This document shows, one piece after another, positions 39,110 to 48,507 of a DNA stretch of 64,000 nucleotides (the first letter of the stretch is position 1; each line of letters starts with the position of its first letter). A model generated the notes under the pieces. That model worked only from the letters and a program-made list of their open reading frames with translations. It was not told the DNA's origin and made no database searches. A program made the position numbers and the translations under genes. Origin of the DNA: Nitrosomonadaceae bacterium (GTDB taxonomy: Bacteria > Pseudomonadota > Gammaproteobacteria > Burkholderiales > Nitrosomonadaceae); assembly GCA_030646695.1 (NCBI GenBank), contig JAUSLF010000076.1, positions 1-64,000 on the forward strand. The letters run 5' to 3'.

Positions 39110-39484
39110 TCATTCTTCTTCGTCATTGATACCAATGCGTTCGTTCGGGCGCTTCGGTTCGTGGGTCTTGATATCGCCACGAATTTTGCGGGCGTAGTCC
39201 TCAAGCTGGCGCTTGGCGGCATCGAAGGCATCGCGCAGGGCCACATAAACATCTTCGTGGTGATCGTGGTTGACCACAATCTCGCTGCCCGGCACACCAA
39301 TGTCGATGCGGACATTAAACTGTTTGCCCTGATGATGATGCTTGTGCGGCATCTCGACCACCACCCGGCAGGACATGATGTGGTCGAAAAACTCGTCGAG
39401 TTTCTGCGCCTTGTCGCGAATATGCGCTTCCAGCTCAGCGGAATGCTCCATATCACGGATGGTAATTTGCAACGGGATTTGCAT
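39110..39484 (-). CDS. hpf: Ribosome hibernation promoting factor family protein
   Basis: The start is ATG 39484 (MQIPLQITIRDMEHS), giving 124 residues, the short HPF/RaiA form. It has LEAHIRDKAQKLDEFFDHIMSCRVVVE, KQFNVRIDIGVPG and HEDVYVALRDAFDAAKRQLEDYARK. It should bind the 30S subunit and idle ribosomes under starvation or low energy. It opens a stress-related gene series. It is preceded by AGGAG, and the CBS-domain gene lies 25 bp upstream on the same strand. Confidence 0.88.
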   Translation of the reverse strand: MQIPLQITIRDMEHSAELEAHIRDKAQKLDEFFDHIMSCRVVVEMPHKHHHQGKQFNVRIDIGVPGSEIVVNHDHHEDVYVALRDAFDAAKRQLEDYARKIRGDIKTHEPKRPNERIGINDEEE

Positions 39485-39509
39485 GGTTTCTCCTTGAAAT
39501 TCGGTCTGA

Positions 39510-39959
39510 CTAGCGGCGGTGCCGCATTTCTTTTTTCCGTTCGTACCCCACCAGCTTGGCGAGATCGAGCATTTCTTCTGCCAGCAGTTCCAGTACGTCA
39601 TCCAAAGTAAGGATGCCCACCAGACCACCGTGCTCATCCACTATCGGTAAGCGCCTTGCAGTCTTGCTACGCATATATTGAATCGCCTCGAATATCTCCG
39701 TGCTGTCTTTCACCGTGAACAGTTCCTGCGCCATGATATCGCCCACCGTGATGACCATTTGGTCGAGTTCTGGCGCCATGATTTCCACTACCAGATCACG
39801 GTCGGTGACTATCCCCACCGGAACCCGGACGCCGTTGCGATCCTCAACCACCAGCACATCGCCCACATGATGCTGCCGCATCAGCTTGGCCGCTTCCATG
39901 ACAGTTTGATCACGTTGCATGACAATAACTTCTCGGGTACAAATTTCACCGACAGGCAT
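39510..39959 (-). CDS. Two-CBS-domain protein
   Basis: A 149-residue protein made only of a CBS pair: VGEICTREVIVMQRDQTVMEAAKLM...GIVTDRD and VGDIMAQELFTVKDSTEIFEAIQYM...GILTLDDVLELL. CBS pairs bind adenine nucleotides and sense energy charge. The C-terminal helix EEMLDLAKLVGYERKKE may mediate partner binding. It precedes hpf in the same direction, which hints at nucleotide-linked ribosome control. It is a stand-alone regulator with no catalytic domain. Confidence 0.88.
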   Translation of the reverse strand: MPVGEICTREVIVMQRDQTVMEAAKLMRQHHVGDVLVVEDRNGVRVPVGIVTDRDLVVEIMAPELDQMVITVGDIMAQELFTVKDSTEIFEAIQYMRSKTARRLPIVDEHGGLVGILTLDDVLELLAEEMLDLAKLVGYERKKEMRHRR

Positions 39960-40019
39960 GATGCCCTCCTTATTTGATCACGTAATTAAATGCCATGATT
40001 AATGAAACATACTTTTGCG

Positions 40020-40523
40020 CTAATGCGTCCAGCTCACGCGCAGCAGATTCTCCTCCGGGTTATAGTGATACTTCAGCTCGCCCTGATAAGCATGATGCAA
40101 AGCTTCGCCGATGCCGCGGGCAAGATGAATGTCGGTGGTTGTTACCAGTGTGGCGGCATCTTTTTCTTCCACTGCCATGATGCGTTTGAGCGGATGTTCT
40201 GCCCGTGCGCGTTTCTCCTCGTTGTGCACGAGATGCATGATTTCGTCGCGATGGGCGTGGAAGAATTCCCCCTGCAGGGTTACAAAACCGGCAGGATAAT
40301 GGTCGTGTAGCCGATGACAGGCGGGACAGGTTTGCCGGTGTGCGTCTGCCGGCGCCTGGCGCCACTGCCAGCGCCCTTCATGAAATACCGCGCTGCATTG
40401 TGGGCAAACGGTCGGCTCCGGCAGCTTGCCTTTGGCTTTGTAGGCGTCATGCACACGCTCCTGGAAAATGCCGTCGTGCCGGGGAATTTGGCGGAAGCTG
40501 GGGGGGATGCCTTGAGTTCCCAT
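40020..40523 (-). CDS. BCAM0308-family zinc-ribbon protein
   Basis: A 167-residue protein with two CxxC pairs (CPQCSAVF, CPACHRLHD) forming a likely zinc ribbon, then PAGFVTLQGEFFHAHRDEI and EHPLKRIM. This pattern matches the BCAM0308 family, named from a gene in the Burkholderia low-oxygen-activated region. The C-terminal half (TTDIHLARGIGEALHHAYQG) resembles an NMD3-like fold. The function is unknown; RNA or ribosome contact is a guess from the fold. Confidence 0.8.
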   Translation of the reverse strand: MGTQGIPPSFRQIPRHDGIFQERVHDAYKAKGKLPEPTVCPQCSAVFHEGRWQWRQAPADAHRQTCPACHRLHDHYPAGFVTLQGEFFHAHRDEIMHLVHNEEKRARAEHPLKRIMAVEEKDAATLVTTTDIHLARGIGEALHHAYQGELKYHYNPEENLLRVSWTH

Positions 40524-40578
40524 GGTAAGTATCCTTTAATAATTAGTTAACAGAATCTATCAGGTCAGCCGGTTGTTG

Positions 40579-42288
<1,710 letters not shown>

Positions 42289-42744
42289 TTATTTAATCTC
42301 CAACTGCTTGGTGGTGCTCCCGTTTTTCTTCGGCAGCGTCAGTTCCAGTATACCGTTCTCATACTTGGCCTGGGCTTGGGTCTCATCCACCGCGCTATCC
42401 AGCGTAAAGCTGCGGTAGCTTGATCCTTGGCGGCACTCGCGGAAAATGACTCTTTCGCCTTCCTTTTCCTCTTTTTCCTGTTTGCTCTCAGCACTGATGG
42501 AAACCCGGTTGCCATCCACTTGCACCTTGACGTCTTCTTTCTTTAGCCCAGGGATTTGTGCGCGCACAGTATAGGCCTTGTCGTTTTCGGTTAAATCAAT
42601 CTTGATCCGGGGGGCAGTTTCCATATCCATGGAAAATGGACGCATGCCGAAACCCCTGAACCAGTCATCCACATCGGCGAATGGGTCGAAGCGAACGATA
42701 TCGCCGCACCGAGGGCAAGGGGAACGCTGAATGATATTTGCCAT
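42289..42744 (-). CDS. hsp20: Hsp20-family small heat-shock protein
   Basis: A 151-residue protein with an alpha-crystallin domain: PRIKIDLTENDKAYTVRAQIPGLKKEDVKVQVDGNRVSISAE and the ...YENGILELTLPKK end. The N-terminus reads SPCPRCGDIVRFDPF, a CxxC knuckle unusual in Hsp20s. It holds unfolding proteins for refolding. It is followed by the groEL paralogue on the same strand. A related Hsp20 at 61058 shares the FDPF start. Confidence 0.92.
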   Translation of the reverse strand: MANIIQRSPCPRCGDIVRFDPFADVDDWFRGFGMRPFSMDMETAPRIKIDLTENDKAYTVRAQIPGLKKEDVKVQVDGNRVSISAESKQEKEEKEGERVIFRECRQGSSYRSFTLDSAVDETQAQAKYENGILELTLPKKNGSTTKQLEIK

Positions 42745-42784
42745 GATATTACTCCTGTATGAAAAGTAAAAAAATTTCCTTACC

Positions 42785-42909
42785 TATTGATCCGGCACGA
42801 ATAGAGTATGAAACCGTTCGTGTTGAGCTTGTCGAAACATGAATGGTTTCATGGCCTTCGACAGGCTCAGGCCGAACGGAATGTGATTCTAATTCGTGCC
42901 GGATCAATA
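42785..42909. repeat. 125-bp palindromic repeat, best copy
   Basis: The ends TATTGATCCGGCACGAAT and ATTCGTGCCGGATCAATA are perfect 18-bp inverted repeats. Inside, CCGTTCGTGTTGAGC pairs with GCTCAGGCCGAACGG around CATGAATGGTTTCATG. The whole can fold into one long cruciform. Degenerate relatives are at 7373-7499 and, within a gene, at 37502-37591. It sits in the leader or promoter region of the hsp20 gene at 42289 (291-bp gap); nothing else is seen there. Confidence 0.8.
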
Positions 42910-43035
42910 ACAGTACTACCACCGATACTTCCAATATTGCATGCAATTGCAGACTGGCTGGCAGTCGCTCCCAACTACAAGGGCTACCGTCTATTTCTGC
43001 TTGCTATTGCAGATTTACTCTTACCCGGCAGCAGG

Positions 43036-43392
43036 TTACTTAACCTGCCCACTCATGTCGTGCAACTCACACCTCAACAACATGCGATTGCCATGGGACT
43101 CATCGGTTATGTTGATTTCGACGGGGAAGATCGTTCCGTCTTTGCGCCGGGCGACCGACTCAAACCGCGATTCCTGGCTGCGCAGGTGCAATTCGACCAT
43201 GGCCATGAACTTGTCAGGATCGGTCAGCATGTCAAGATCCGCCATGACATGCGCAACCAGTTCTTCTCTGGCATAGCCCAAACTGCTGCAGCAACGCTCG
43301 TCTGCATAGGCCACTCGCCCATCCCCGTCCAGATAGAACAGAGGATCGCGGTTGCTACCGGCGGATGCATTGAAATGCTCTGGTTTTCTCAT
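43036..43392 (-). CDS. Stand-alone PAS-domain protein
   Basis: A 118-residue protein consisting of one PAS domain: DPLFYLDGDGRVAYADERCCSSLGYAREEL, HVMADLDMLTDPDKF and RRKDGTIFPVEI. It has no kinase, cyclase or DNA-binding part and no obvious haem or flavin signature. Such single PAS proteins can act as small-molecule sensors that pass a signal to a separate partner. The NarL-type pair a few genes upstream is a candidate. Confidence 0.75.
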   Translation of the reverse strand: MRKPEHFNASAGSNRDPLFYLDGDGRVAYADERCCSSLGYAREELVAHVMADLDMLTDPDKFMAMVELHLRSQESRFESVARRKDGTIFPVEINITDESHGNRMLLRCELHDMSGQVK

Positions 43393-43522
43393 AGTGGCTA
43401 CTCCGCAGGTTCTACCCGTATTAGCTTTCCCAGCTATTCCGGTTACATTTGCAACAACCCCAGTAATATTTCCCAGACCGTCACATCACTCACTCAATTG
43501 CTGACAGGCTGTGCGTCAAATT

Positions 43523-43843
43523 TCAGTGATACGCCGCAGCGTCTATCTCGGCTTCAGCCTCCAGCCAGTCCTGCATTGCATCGCCACCATCGAAACCGCG
43601 CCGCTCGGCACGGTAATAAGCGGCGATAGCGATCATCTCTTGACGATCCGCCCCGTTTCCCGTGCTGTGTGCCTGATTGGCCGGCACGCTGTTACTGTTC
43701 CTGGCCGGTTTCGCAGCAATTTTCCCGGTTGCTGCCGTAGGCTTGCTCTTGCCTGCACTCCAAGCCGCGCTCACTTCAGTTTTATTGGTTGCTACGGCAG
43801 GCTTGCTCTTCTGTGTTAGACCAGGTTTACTTGACTTAAGCAT
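43523..43843 (-). CDS. DUF2934 domain protein
   Basis: A 106-residue protein. The first 65 residues are a Lys/Ala/Thr-rich, disordered tail (KSKPAVATNKTE, KSKPTAATGK). The end has the DUF2934 motif REMIAIAAYYRAERRGFDGGDAMQDWLEAEAEID in this degenerate form. The family is common in stress islands of proteobacteria and has no known function. A basic tail suggests nucleic-acid contact. A GGAGG site precedes the ATG. A 29-bp motif shared with the rpoS leader lies 180 bp upstream. Confidence 0.72.
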   Translation of the reverse strand: MLKSSKPGLTQKSKPAVATNKTEVSAAWSAGKSKPTAATGKIAAKPARNSNSVPANQAHSTGNGADRQEMIAIAAYYRAERRGFDGGDAMQDWLEAEAEIDAAAYH

Positions 43844-44022
43844 TTACATTACCTCCTGAATATCGGTTGAATGAAGCAGTCGTACAGCATATCTCCCAAT
43901 TGTGGCAATTTCATTTTTGGAACAGGCCGGGCAACTGAGACCCGGAGAACCTGATAGCAGGCATTCAGCCTGCTGAGGGTTTGACTACTTTAATATCTTT
44001 CAGAAGGATAGAACCTTATCGG

Positions 44023-44051
44023 TGACAAGTGAATAAGCAAGCGGCCTATTC
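44023..44051 (-). promoter_or_regulatory. 29-bp shared motif, copy 1
   Basis: Reads TGACAAGTGAATAAGCAA followed by GCGGCCTATTC on the plus strand and matches 24 of 29 positions with 45210-45238. Both copies lie upstream of minus-strand genes, here the DUF2934 gene. Just beyond it CCTATTCCCCAATAGG forms a short palindrome. It could be a binding site of the nearby NarL-type regulator or part of a promoter. The rest of the 338-bp gap holds no gene. Confidence 0.4.
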
Positions 44052-44181
44052 CCCAATAGGAAAAACCCTTAAAAATAGAAGTACTGAACGTCGTACCGGT
44101 AGCAGCAGCACTGCTCGGCACAGTGCGGGATCGACGGTATCTGGCAGGATCAGCTGCATCCTGCCCGTGCCAGCTCCCCCG

Positions 44182-45159
44182 CTACAGCAACCCATCCCGT
44201 GATACGCCATCATGCTTCAACATCCTGCGTAATATTTGCAGTGCTTCCAGCTGGATCTGGCGCACCCGTTCGCGGGTAAGCTCAAGACCCTCAGCCAGTT
44301 GTTCGAGCGTTTGAGTTTCGTAACCGTTGAGACCGTAGCGCTGCTCGATTACGCAGCGCTGCCTGTCGCTTAAGCGGTTTAGCCATGCGTGTACCTGATG
44401 CTGCATTTCAGATTGCTCCAGCATCAGATCAGGGGTCGGGGTGTGGTCATCCACGATGCCATCGCCGATGGATAGCAGCGGATCGATGTCGAGCGGCGCA
44501 TCCAATGAAATCGCGCCATTATTCAGCGACAGCACCCAGCGCACGTCTTCCACCGGGCGTCCCAGCAGATACGCCACATCTTCCGCTTTAGGCTCTTTGC
44601 CAAGATGCGCCTCAAGGTGGCGGAATGCCCGCAGAACGATGTTCAAATCCTTGATCACATGTACCGGCAGACGGATGGTGCGTGACTGATTCATGATGGC
44701 ACGCTCGATATTCTGGCGGATCCACCAGGTGGCATAGGTGGAGAAACGGAATCCGCGCTCCGGGTCAAATTTGTCCAGCGCATGCATCATCCCCATGTTG
44801 CCTTCTTCGATCAGGTCGAGTAAAGCGACACCATGGTTGGGGTTGGTATAGCGTTTGGCGATATTCACCACCAGCCGCAGATTGCACTCGATCATTTTCT
44901 GCCGTGCAGCGAAATCTCCCTGTCTGACCCGCCGCGCCAGCGCCGCCTCCTCCTGTGCGCTCAACAGCGCGTTAAGGCCGATCTCTTTGAAATAGATCTG
45001 GGTGACGTCGGTCTGCTGGGCCTCGGCGAAGACCACGGCCTCGGCTCTGGCTGGCGCGGCTTCAGGTTCTTCCGCAGATGCATCATCCACTCGCGATGGC
45101 CAATATGTCTCGCCACTGATCGGCGCGGCTTCGCATTCTTCACTGATCGTATTATCCAT
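44182..45159 (-). CDS. rpoS: RNA polymerase sigma factor RpoS
   Basis: The start at ATG 45159 ([13 protein letters not shown]) with AGGGG upstream gives 325 residues. Region 1.2 is [21 protein letters not shown]. Region 2 has [49 protein letters not shown] and [15 protein letters not shown], as in RpoS. Region 4 is [31 protein letters not shown]. The usual nlpD neighbour is absent; instead a NarL-type two-component pair lies upstream. It probably directs transcription of the surrounding stress genes. Confidence 0.9.
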   Translation of the reverse strand: MDNTISEECEAAPISGETYWPSRVDDASAEEPEAAPARAEAVVFAEAQQTDVTQIYFKEIGLNALLSAQEEAALARRVRQGDFAARQKMIECNLRLVVNIAKRYTNPNHGVALLDLIEEGNMGMMHALDKFDPERGFRFSTYATWWIRQNIERAIMNQSRTIRLPVHVIKDLNIVLRAFRHLEAHLGKEPKAEDVAYLLGRPVEDVRWVLSLNNGAISLDAPLDIDPLLSIGDGIVDDHTPTPDLMLEQSEMQHQVHAWLNRLSDRQRCVIEQRYGLNGYETQTLEQLAEGLELTRERVRQIQLEALQILRRMLKHDGVSRDGLL

Positions 45160-45209
45160 CTGCTCTGCCCCTGTTTGTCTATGACAGACGCACAATAGAG
45201 CAGCCGCCG

Positions 45210-45238
45210 TGACAATGGGATAAGCAAATGGCCTATTC
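45210..45238 (-). promoter_or_regulatory. 29-bp shared motif, copy 2 (rpoS leader)
   Basis: Reads TGACAATGGGATAAGCAA followed by ATGGCCTATTC, the partner of 44023-44051. It lies 51-79 bp upstream of the rpoS start codon. No second half-site symmetry was seen, so the protein that reads it is unknown. The region between it and the response-regulator stop at 45391 carries no gene. Confidence 0.4.
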
Positions 45239-45390
45239 CAGACTAAGCAGAATTCTTATAATTATGGCTTTTGCGTAATGCTGATGGTATCGGCAATACT
45301 ATGCGGCGGGGATGGAATCGGTCGCAGCAGATACTGAGCTTGACCGCAGCGCGCGGGGAACACGGCATGGCTGCCAGCTGCGGGAAATTG

Positions 45391-46053
45391 TTACACCTGA
45401 ATGACGTTACACAGTATCGCCAGGCGAACCAACTGGGCCGCATTCTCCAACTTCAGCTTGCGCATGATGTTGGTGTGGTGCACACCGGCCGTCTTGGGGC
45501 TGATGGAAAGCAGAGGAGCAATTTGTATTACTGAATTTCCCTCCGCCAGCAGTTTGAATAACTGGAATTCACGCTTGGAAAGAACACTCAAGGGGTCTGC
45601 CGGGATATTGTTGAGGGTCATGTCGGCAACCATGCCCGAAACCAGATCCGGGTCGACATACAATCGCCCCCTCTTTACCTGACGGATCGCTTCAATCATC
45701 TGTCCCGGGCTTCCTTGCTTGGTAAGGTAGCCGGTTGCACCCATCTGCAGCACACGCTGGATCATGGTTTCATTGCTGTACATGCTGAATACCAGAACGC
45801 GCGCATCCGGGTCGCGCGCCCGGATACGGCGCAGGGTTTCCAGCCCGCCGCTACCTGCCATATTGAGGTCGAGAACCACCACATCGGGTTTATACTCGCG
45901 GTAAAGAGCGTAGCCGGTTTCACCGTCCTCGGCTTCCGCCACCACGCGAATGTCCGTGGTACTTTCGAACAGGCGGCGGTAACCGGCGCGCACCACAGGG
46001 TGGTCATCCACCAGCAGCACGGTGATGAGCTTGGATGTCATGTCCAGGGTCAT
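45391..46053 (-). CDS. NarL/FixJ-family response regulator
   Basis: A 220-residue protein. The receiver domain has VLLVDDHPVVRAGY, phospho-acceptor Asp in PDVVVLDLNMAGSGG and the switch Lys in GYLTKQG. The C-terminal LuxR-type HTH is SKREFQLFKLLAEGNSV...LSISPKTAGVHHTNIMRKL. It is coupled to the kinase stop by an ATGA overlap, so the pair forms one system. It probably controls neighbouring genes such as rpoS. Confidence 0.92.
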   Translation of the reverse strand: MTLDMTSKLITVLLVDDHPVVRAGYRRLFESTTDIRVVAEAEDGETGYALYREYKPDVVVLDLNMAGSGGLETLRRIRARDPDARVLVFSMYSNETMIQRVLQMGATGYLTKQGSPGQMIEAIRQVKRGRLYVDPDLVSGMVADMTLNNIPADPLSVLSKREFQLFKLLAEGNSVIQIAPLLSISPKTAGVHHTNIMRKLKLENAAQLVRLAILCNVIQV

Positions 46054-47438
46054 AAATTTTCTTCCGGCTGCTTAAGCGGCAATCTGACGTCGATATGGGT
46101 GCCATGGCCCGGCACGCTGCGCGCAGTAAATTCGCCGCCCGCCGCAATCGCCCGCTCACGCATTCCCAACAGCCCCAATCCTGCGGATTGCTGGTCGGGA
46201 TTGTAACCCCTGCCGTTATCCTCCACACTCAGCCACAGGGTATCGGTAGTAGGTAATACCGGTAACACCATCGGGAATAATGCGTCCTCCATATTTAGCA
46301 ACGGGGCATTATCAGCGGGAGCCTCGCTCTGCTCACGAGTTAACCGCACCTGAATCCGGGAAGCATGGGCATGACTGCCAACATTGCTGAGCGCCTCTTG
46401 CACGATGCGATATACGGTGATGTTAACCGTCTCGCCGAGACCCCCAAACTCGCCTTCCAGCACTAGTTCGCAACTGGTCTCGGGATGGTGCGAACACCAC
46501 TGCTTCTTAAGTTCGCGCAGGCTATCCGCCAGCCCCAGCATATCCAGCAGCGCGGGGCGCAACTGATGCAGCAGGTCATGAACCGCATCATGCATTTTGC
46601 CGACACTTTCGCTGATAGCCTGGGCGCCGGTATAGATGCCGGAGTCTTTGCTAACGCTATTGGCAATCGCCTTGGCTTCGGCAAAAATGGCGGTCAGCCA
46701 CTGTCCCAGTTCGTCATGCAACTCGCGCGCAAGATGGCGGCGCTCCTCTTCCTGCGCCTTGAACAGGCTTTGCGTCAGCTGCCGGTTCTCGCGCAACAGC
46801 TCGATGTTGTGGCGTGCCACATCTTTAAGTTGGTCGATGTCGGTCATCACCGTGCGCCCGGCCTCCTCGCCATTCGCGGCGGAAGATTTCAGGCGGACGA
46901 AGCAGGGCTCCTTGCCACGGATTTTAATTCTCAATTCGGTAACGATGTTGCCGGAGGTGTTGAAAATATCGTGCAAATGCTGCAGAAATGCGTGGATATC
47001 GCCTTCGGCTATATGCGTTACAAAAGGTTGGCCGACAAGATAGGTGCGCTCTATCCCCAGCAGGGTGGAACCGGCTAGGTTGATTTCCAGCACGCGTCCG
47101 GCCTTGTCCAGGGTAAAGTAACCCACCGGGGCATAGTCATACAGGGCGGCGTAACGATCGCGGGTTTCCTCCAATTGCTGCTGCGCTCCCATGAGTTCAC
47201 GGTTCTGCATTTCCAACTCTACCTGGTGATTTTGCAGCTCATGTACCAACTGTTGAGTGACATTACACCTTGATCCAGTCTTGAGTAAAACTTTCTCGCA
47301 ATTAACTTGCAGTTCGTGCAGCAGTTGAGTATCGCTAAACTCCGAGCTTTCCTCAATCGACGCAGATTCGTTGACCGGCTCCGTTTTACTAAAGCGTCCT
47401 GCAACATCAAGCTGTTTGTTTTCTTGATTCTCGGTCAT
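46050..47438 (-). CDS. Soluble PAS-containing histidine kinase (HisKA_3 type)
   Basis: The start at ATG 47438 (MTENQENKQLD) behind GAGGGAGA gives 462 residues. A coiled coil (about 45-90), a PAS domain (RYAALYDYAPVGYFTLDKAG...), a second coiled segment, the HisKA_3 box with phospho-His in RRHLARELHDELGQWLTA, and an HATPase with VEDNGRGYNPD and GLGLLGMRERA. There are no membrane segments, so it senses a cytosolic cue through PAS; the ligand is unknown. It is paired with the downstream response regulator. Confidence 0.9.
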   Translation of the reverse strand: MTENQENKQLDVAGRFSKTEPVNESASIEESSEFSDTQLLHELQVNCEKVLLKTGSRCNVTQQLVHELQNHQVELEMQNRELMGAQQQLEETRDRYAALYDYAPVGYFTLDKAGRVLEINLAGSTLLGIERTYLVGQPFVTHIAEGDIHAFLQHLHDIFNTSGNIVTELRIKIRGKEPCFVRLKSSAANGEEAGRTVMTDIDQLKDVARHNIELLRENRQLTQSLFKAQEEERRHLARELHDELGQWLTAIFAEAKAIANSVSKDSGIYTGAQAISESVGKMHDAVHDLLHQLRPALLDMLGLADSLRELKKQWCSHHPETSCELVLEGEFGGLGETVNITVYRIVQEALSNVGSHAHASRIQVRLTREQSEAPADNAPLLNMEDALFPMVLPVLPTTDTLWLSVEDNGRGYNPDQQSAGLGLLGMRERAIAAGGEFTARSVPGHGTHIDVRLPLKQPEENL

Positions 47439-47697
47439 ATTATCTCCCTCTCTATCTCCCTCCCGGTAAGCGCGATGGCAGATGGCTTGCCTGCATCGTC
47501 CAGCAATACGGTGGTAGTCCAGCCACACCTTGAATATGCGGTCATCCTTGGCGCGGCAGAGCAGCCTCAGCCGGTGTGGCAACGGGAGGGAGGATGGTTG
47601 ATTTTCTGGCCATATGTGCGGTGCGGCCCGTTGTACGGCCCGCTTGGGATAAGTTCTGCGGTAATTCGGCGATCCAGCAACCCTATGATACCGGATG

Positions 47698-47732
47698 CCG
47701 CGTAAAAATTCTTCGGAAGAATTTTTACGCGG
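47698..47732 (-). terminator. Strong hairpin after the phosphoribosyltransferase gene
   Basis: CCGCGTAAAAATTCTT and AAGAATTTTTACGCGG form a perfect 16-bp stem with a three-base loop. It lies about 60 bp past the stop of the phosphoribosyltransferase gene on the minus strand and far upstream of the kinase start. There is no run of T outside the stem, so termination depends on the T-rich stem itself. The rest of the 353-bp gap 47439-47791 should include the kinase promoter; no gene was seen. Confidence 0.6.
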
Positions 47733-47791
47733 GGACTGCTGCCACTATAGATCCCCCATGCTTCCCCCAGCAGGAGTTGCGCGCAGCGCAG

Positions 47792-48436
47792 CTAAGGCGT
47801 GGATGAATGGCTGGCAGCCGCGAGAATGGCGATGACTTCCGCGTCCGTCACCTGCGGAAAATCCAGGTAGAACTGCCCCACTGCCTGGAAATTGAGCGGG
47901 GCCGACAGGCACACGACGCGATCTGCATCGCTGCGTATTTTTTTCAGCGTATCGGGCGGCGCCACCGGCACTGCGCAGACCAGCTCTGCCGGTTTCTTCG
48001 CCCTGAGCGCGTGCAGCGCCGCAATCATGGTCGAGCCGGTGGCCAGTCCGTCGTCGATGACGATGACGATGCGTCCGGCCGGGTCATGCGGCGGGCGCAC
48101 CGGGGTATACTGGGTACGGCGCTGCCGTATTGTTTCCAGTTGTGCGGCGGTTTCGTCCCTGATGTATGCCTCGTCCGCACCTGCTGCGGCAGCATAATCC
48201 GCCAAGTAAACCCAGCCGCTCTCATCGACCGACCCGATGGCGAACTCCGGATTGCCCGGCGCGCGCAATTTGCGCACCAGCACCACGTCCACCTCACCCT
48301 CCAGCCTGGCGGCGATGACCTGCGCCATCGGCACCGCCCCGCGCGGAATCGCCAATATCAGCGGGTGTTTGCCGCGGTATCCGGACAGAGCCTCGGCCAG
48401 TTGCTCAGCCGCTGCAACGCGATCTGCAAATATCAT
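47792..48436 (-). CDS. Phosphoribosyltransferase-fold protein
   Basis: A 214-residue type I PRTase-like protein: FADRVAAAEQLAEAL, LAIPRGAVPMAQVIA, the PRPP loop VIVIDDGLATGSTM and RVVCLSAPLNFQAVGQFYLDF. It is of the widespread group next to stress and dienelactone-hydrolase genes whose substrate is undefined. It probably transfers to or from PRPP, but a nucleobase specificity cannot be assigned. It lies 71 bp after polX on the same strand. Confidence 0.85.
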   Translation of the reverse strand: MIFADRVAAAEQLAEALSGYRGKHPLILAIPRGAVPMAQVIAARLEGEVDVVLVRKLRAPGNPEFAIGSVDESGWVYLADYAAAAGADEAYIRDETAAQLETIRQRRTQYTPVRPPHDPAGRIVIVIDDGLATGSTMIAALHALRAKKPAELVCAVPVAPPDTLKKIRSDADRVVCLSAPLNFQAVGQFYLDFPQVTDAEVIAILAAASHSSTP

Positions 48437-48507
48437 GACTTCCTCCCCTGGTAGCGGTGGTGCAACAAGAAAATGGTGGTGGTGTGCATGGCTATACTCC
48501 CTGGTGG

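Noticed and set aside
47307-47705. 132-codon plus-strand frame over the kinase 5' end
   Set aside because: It overlaps the kinase coding region heavily and shows no protein-like motif.
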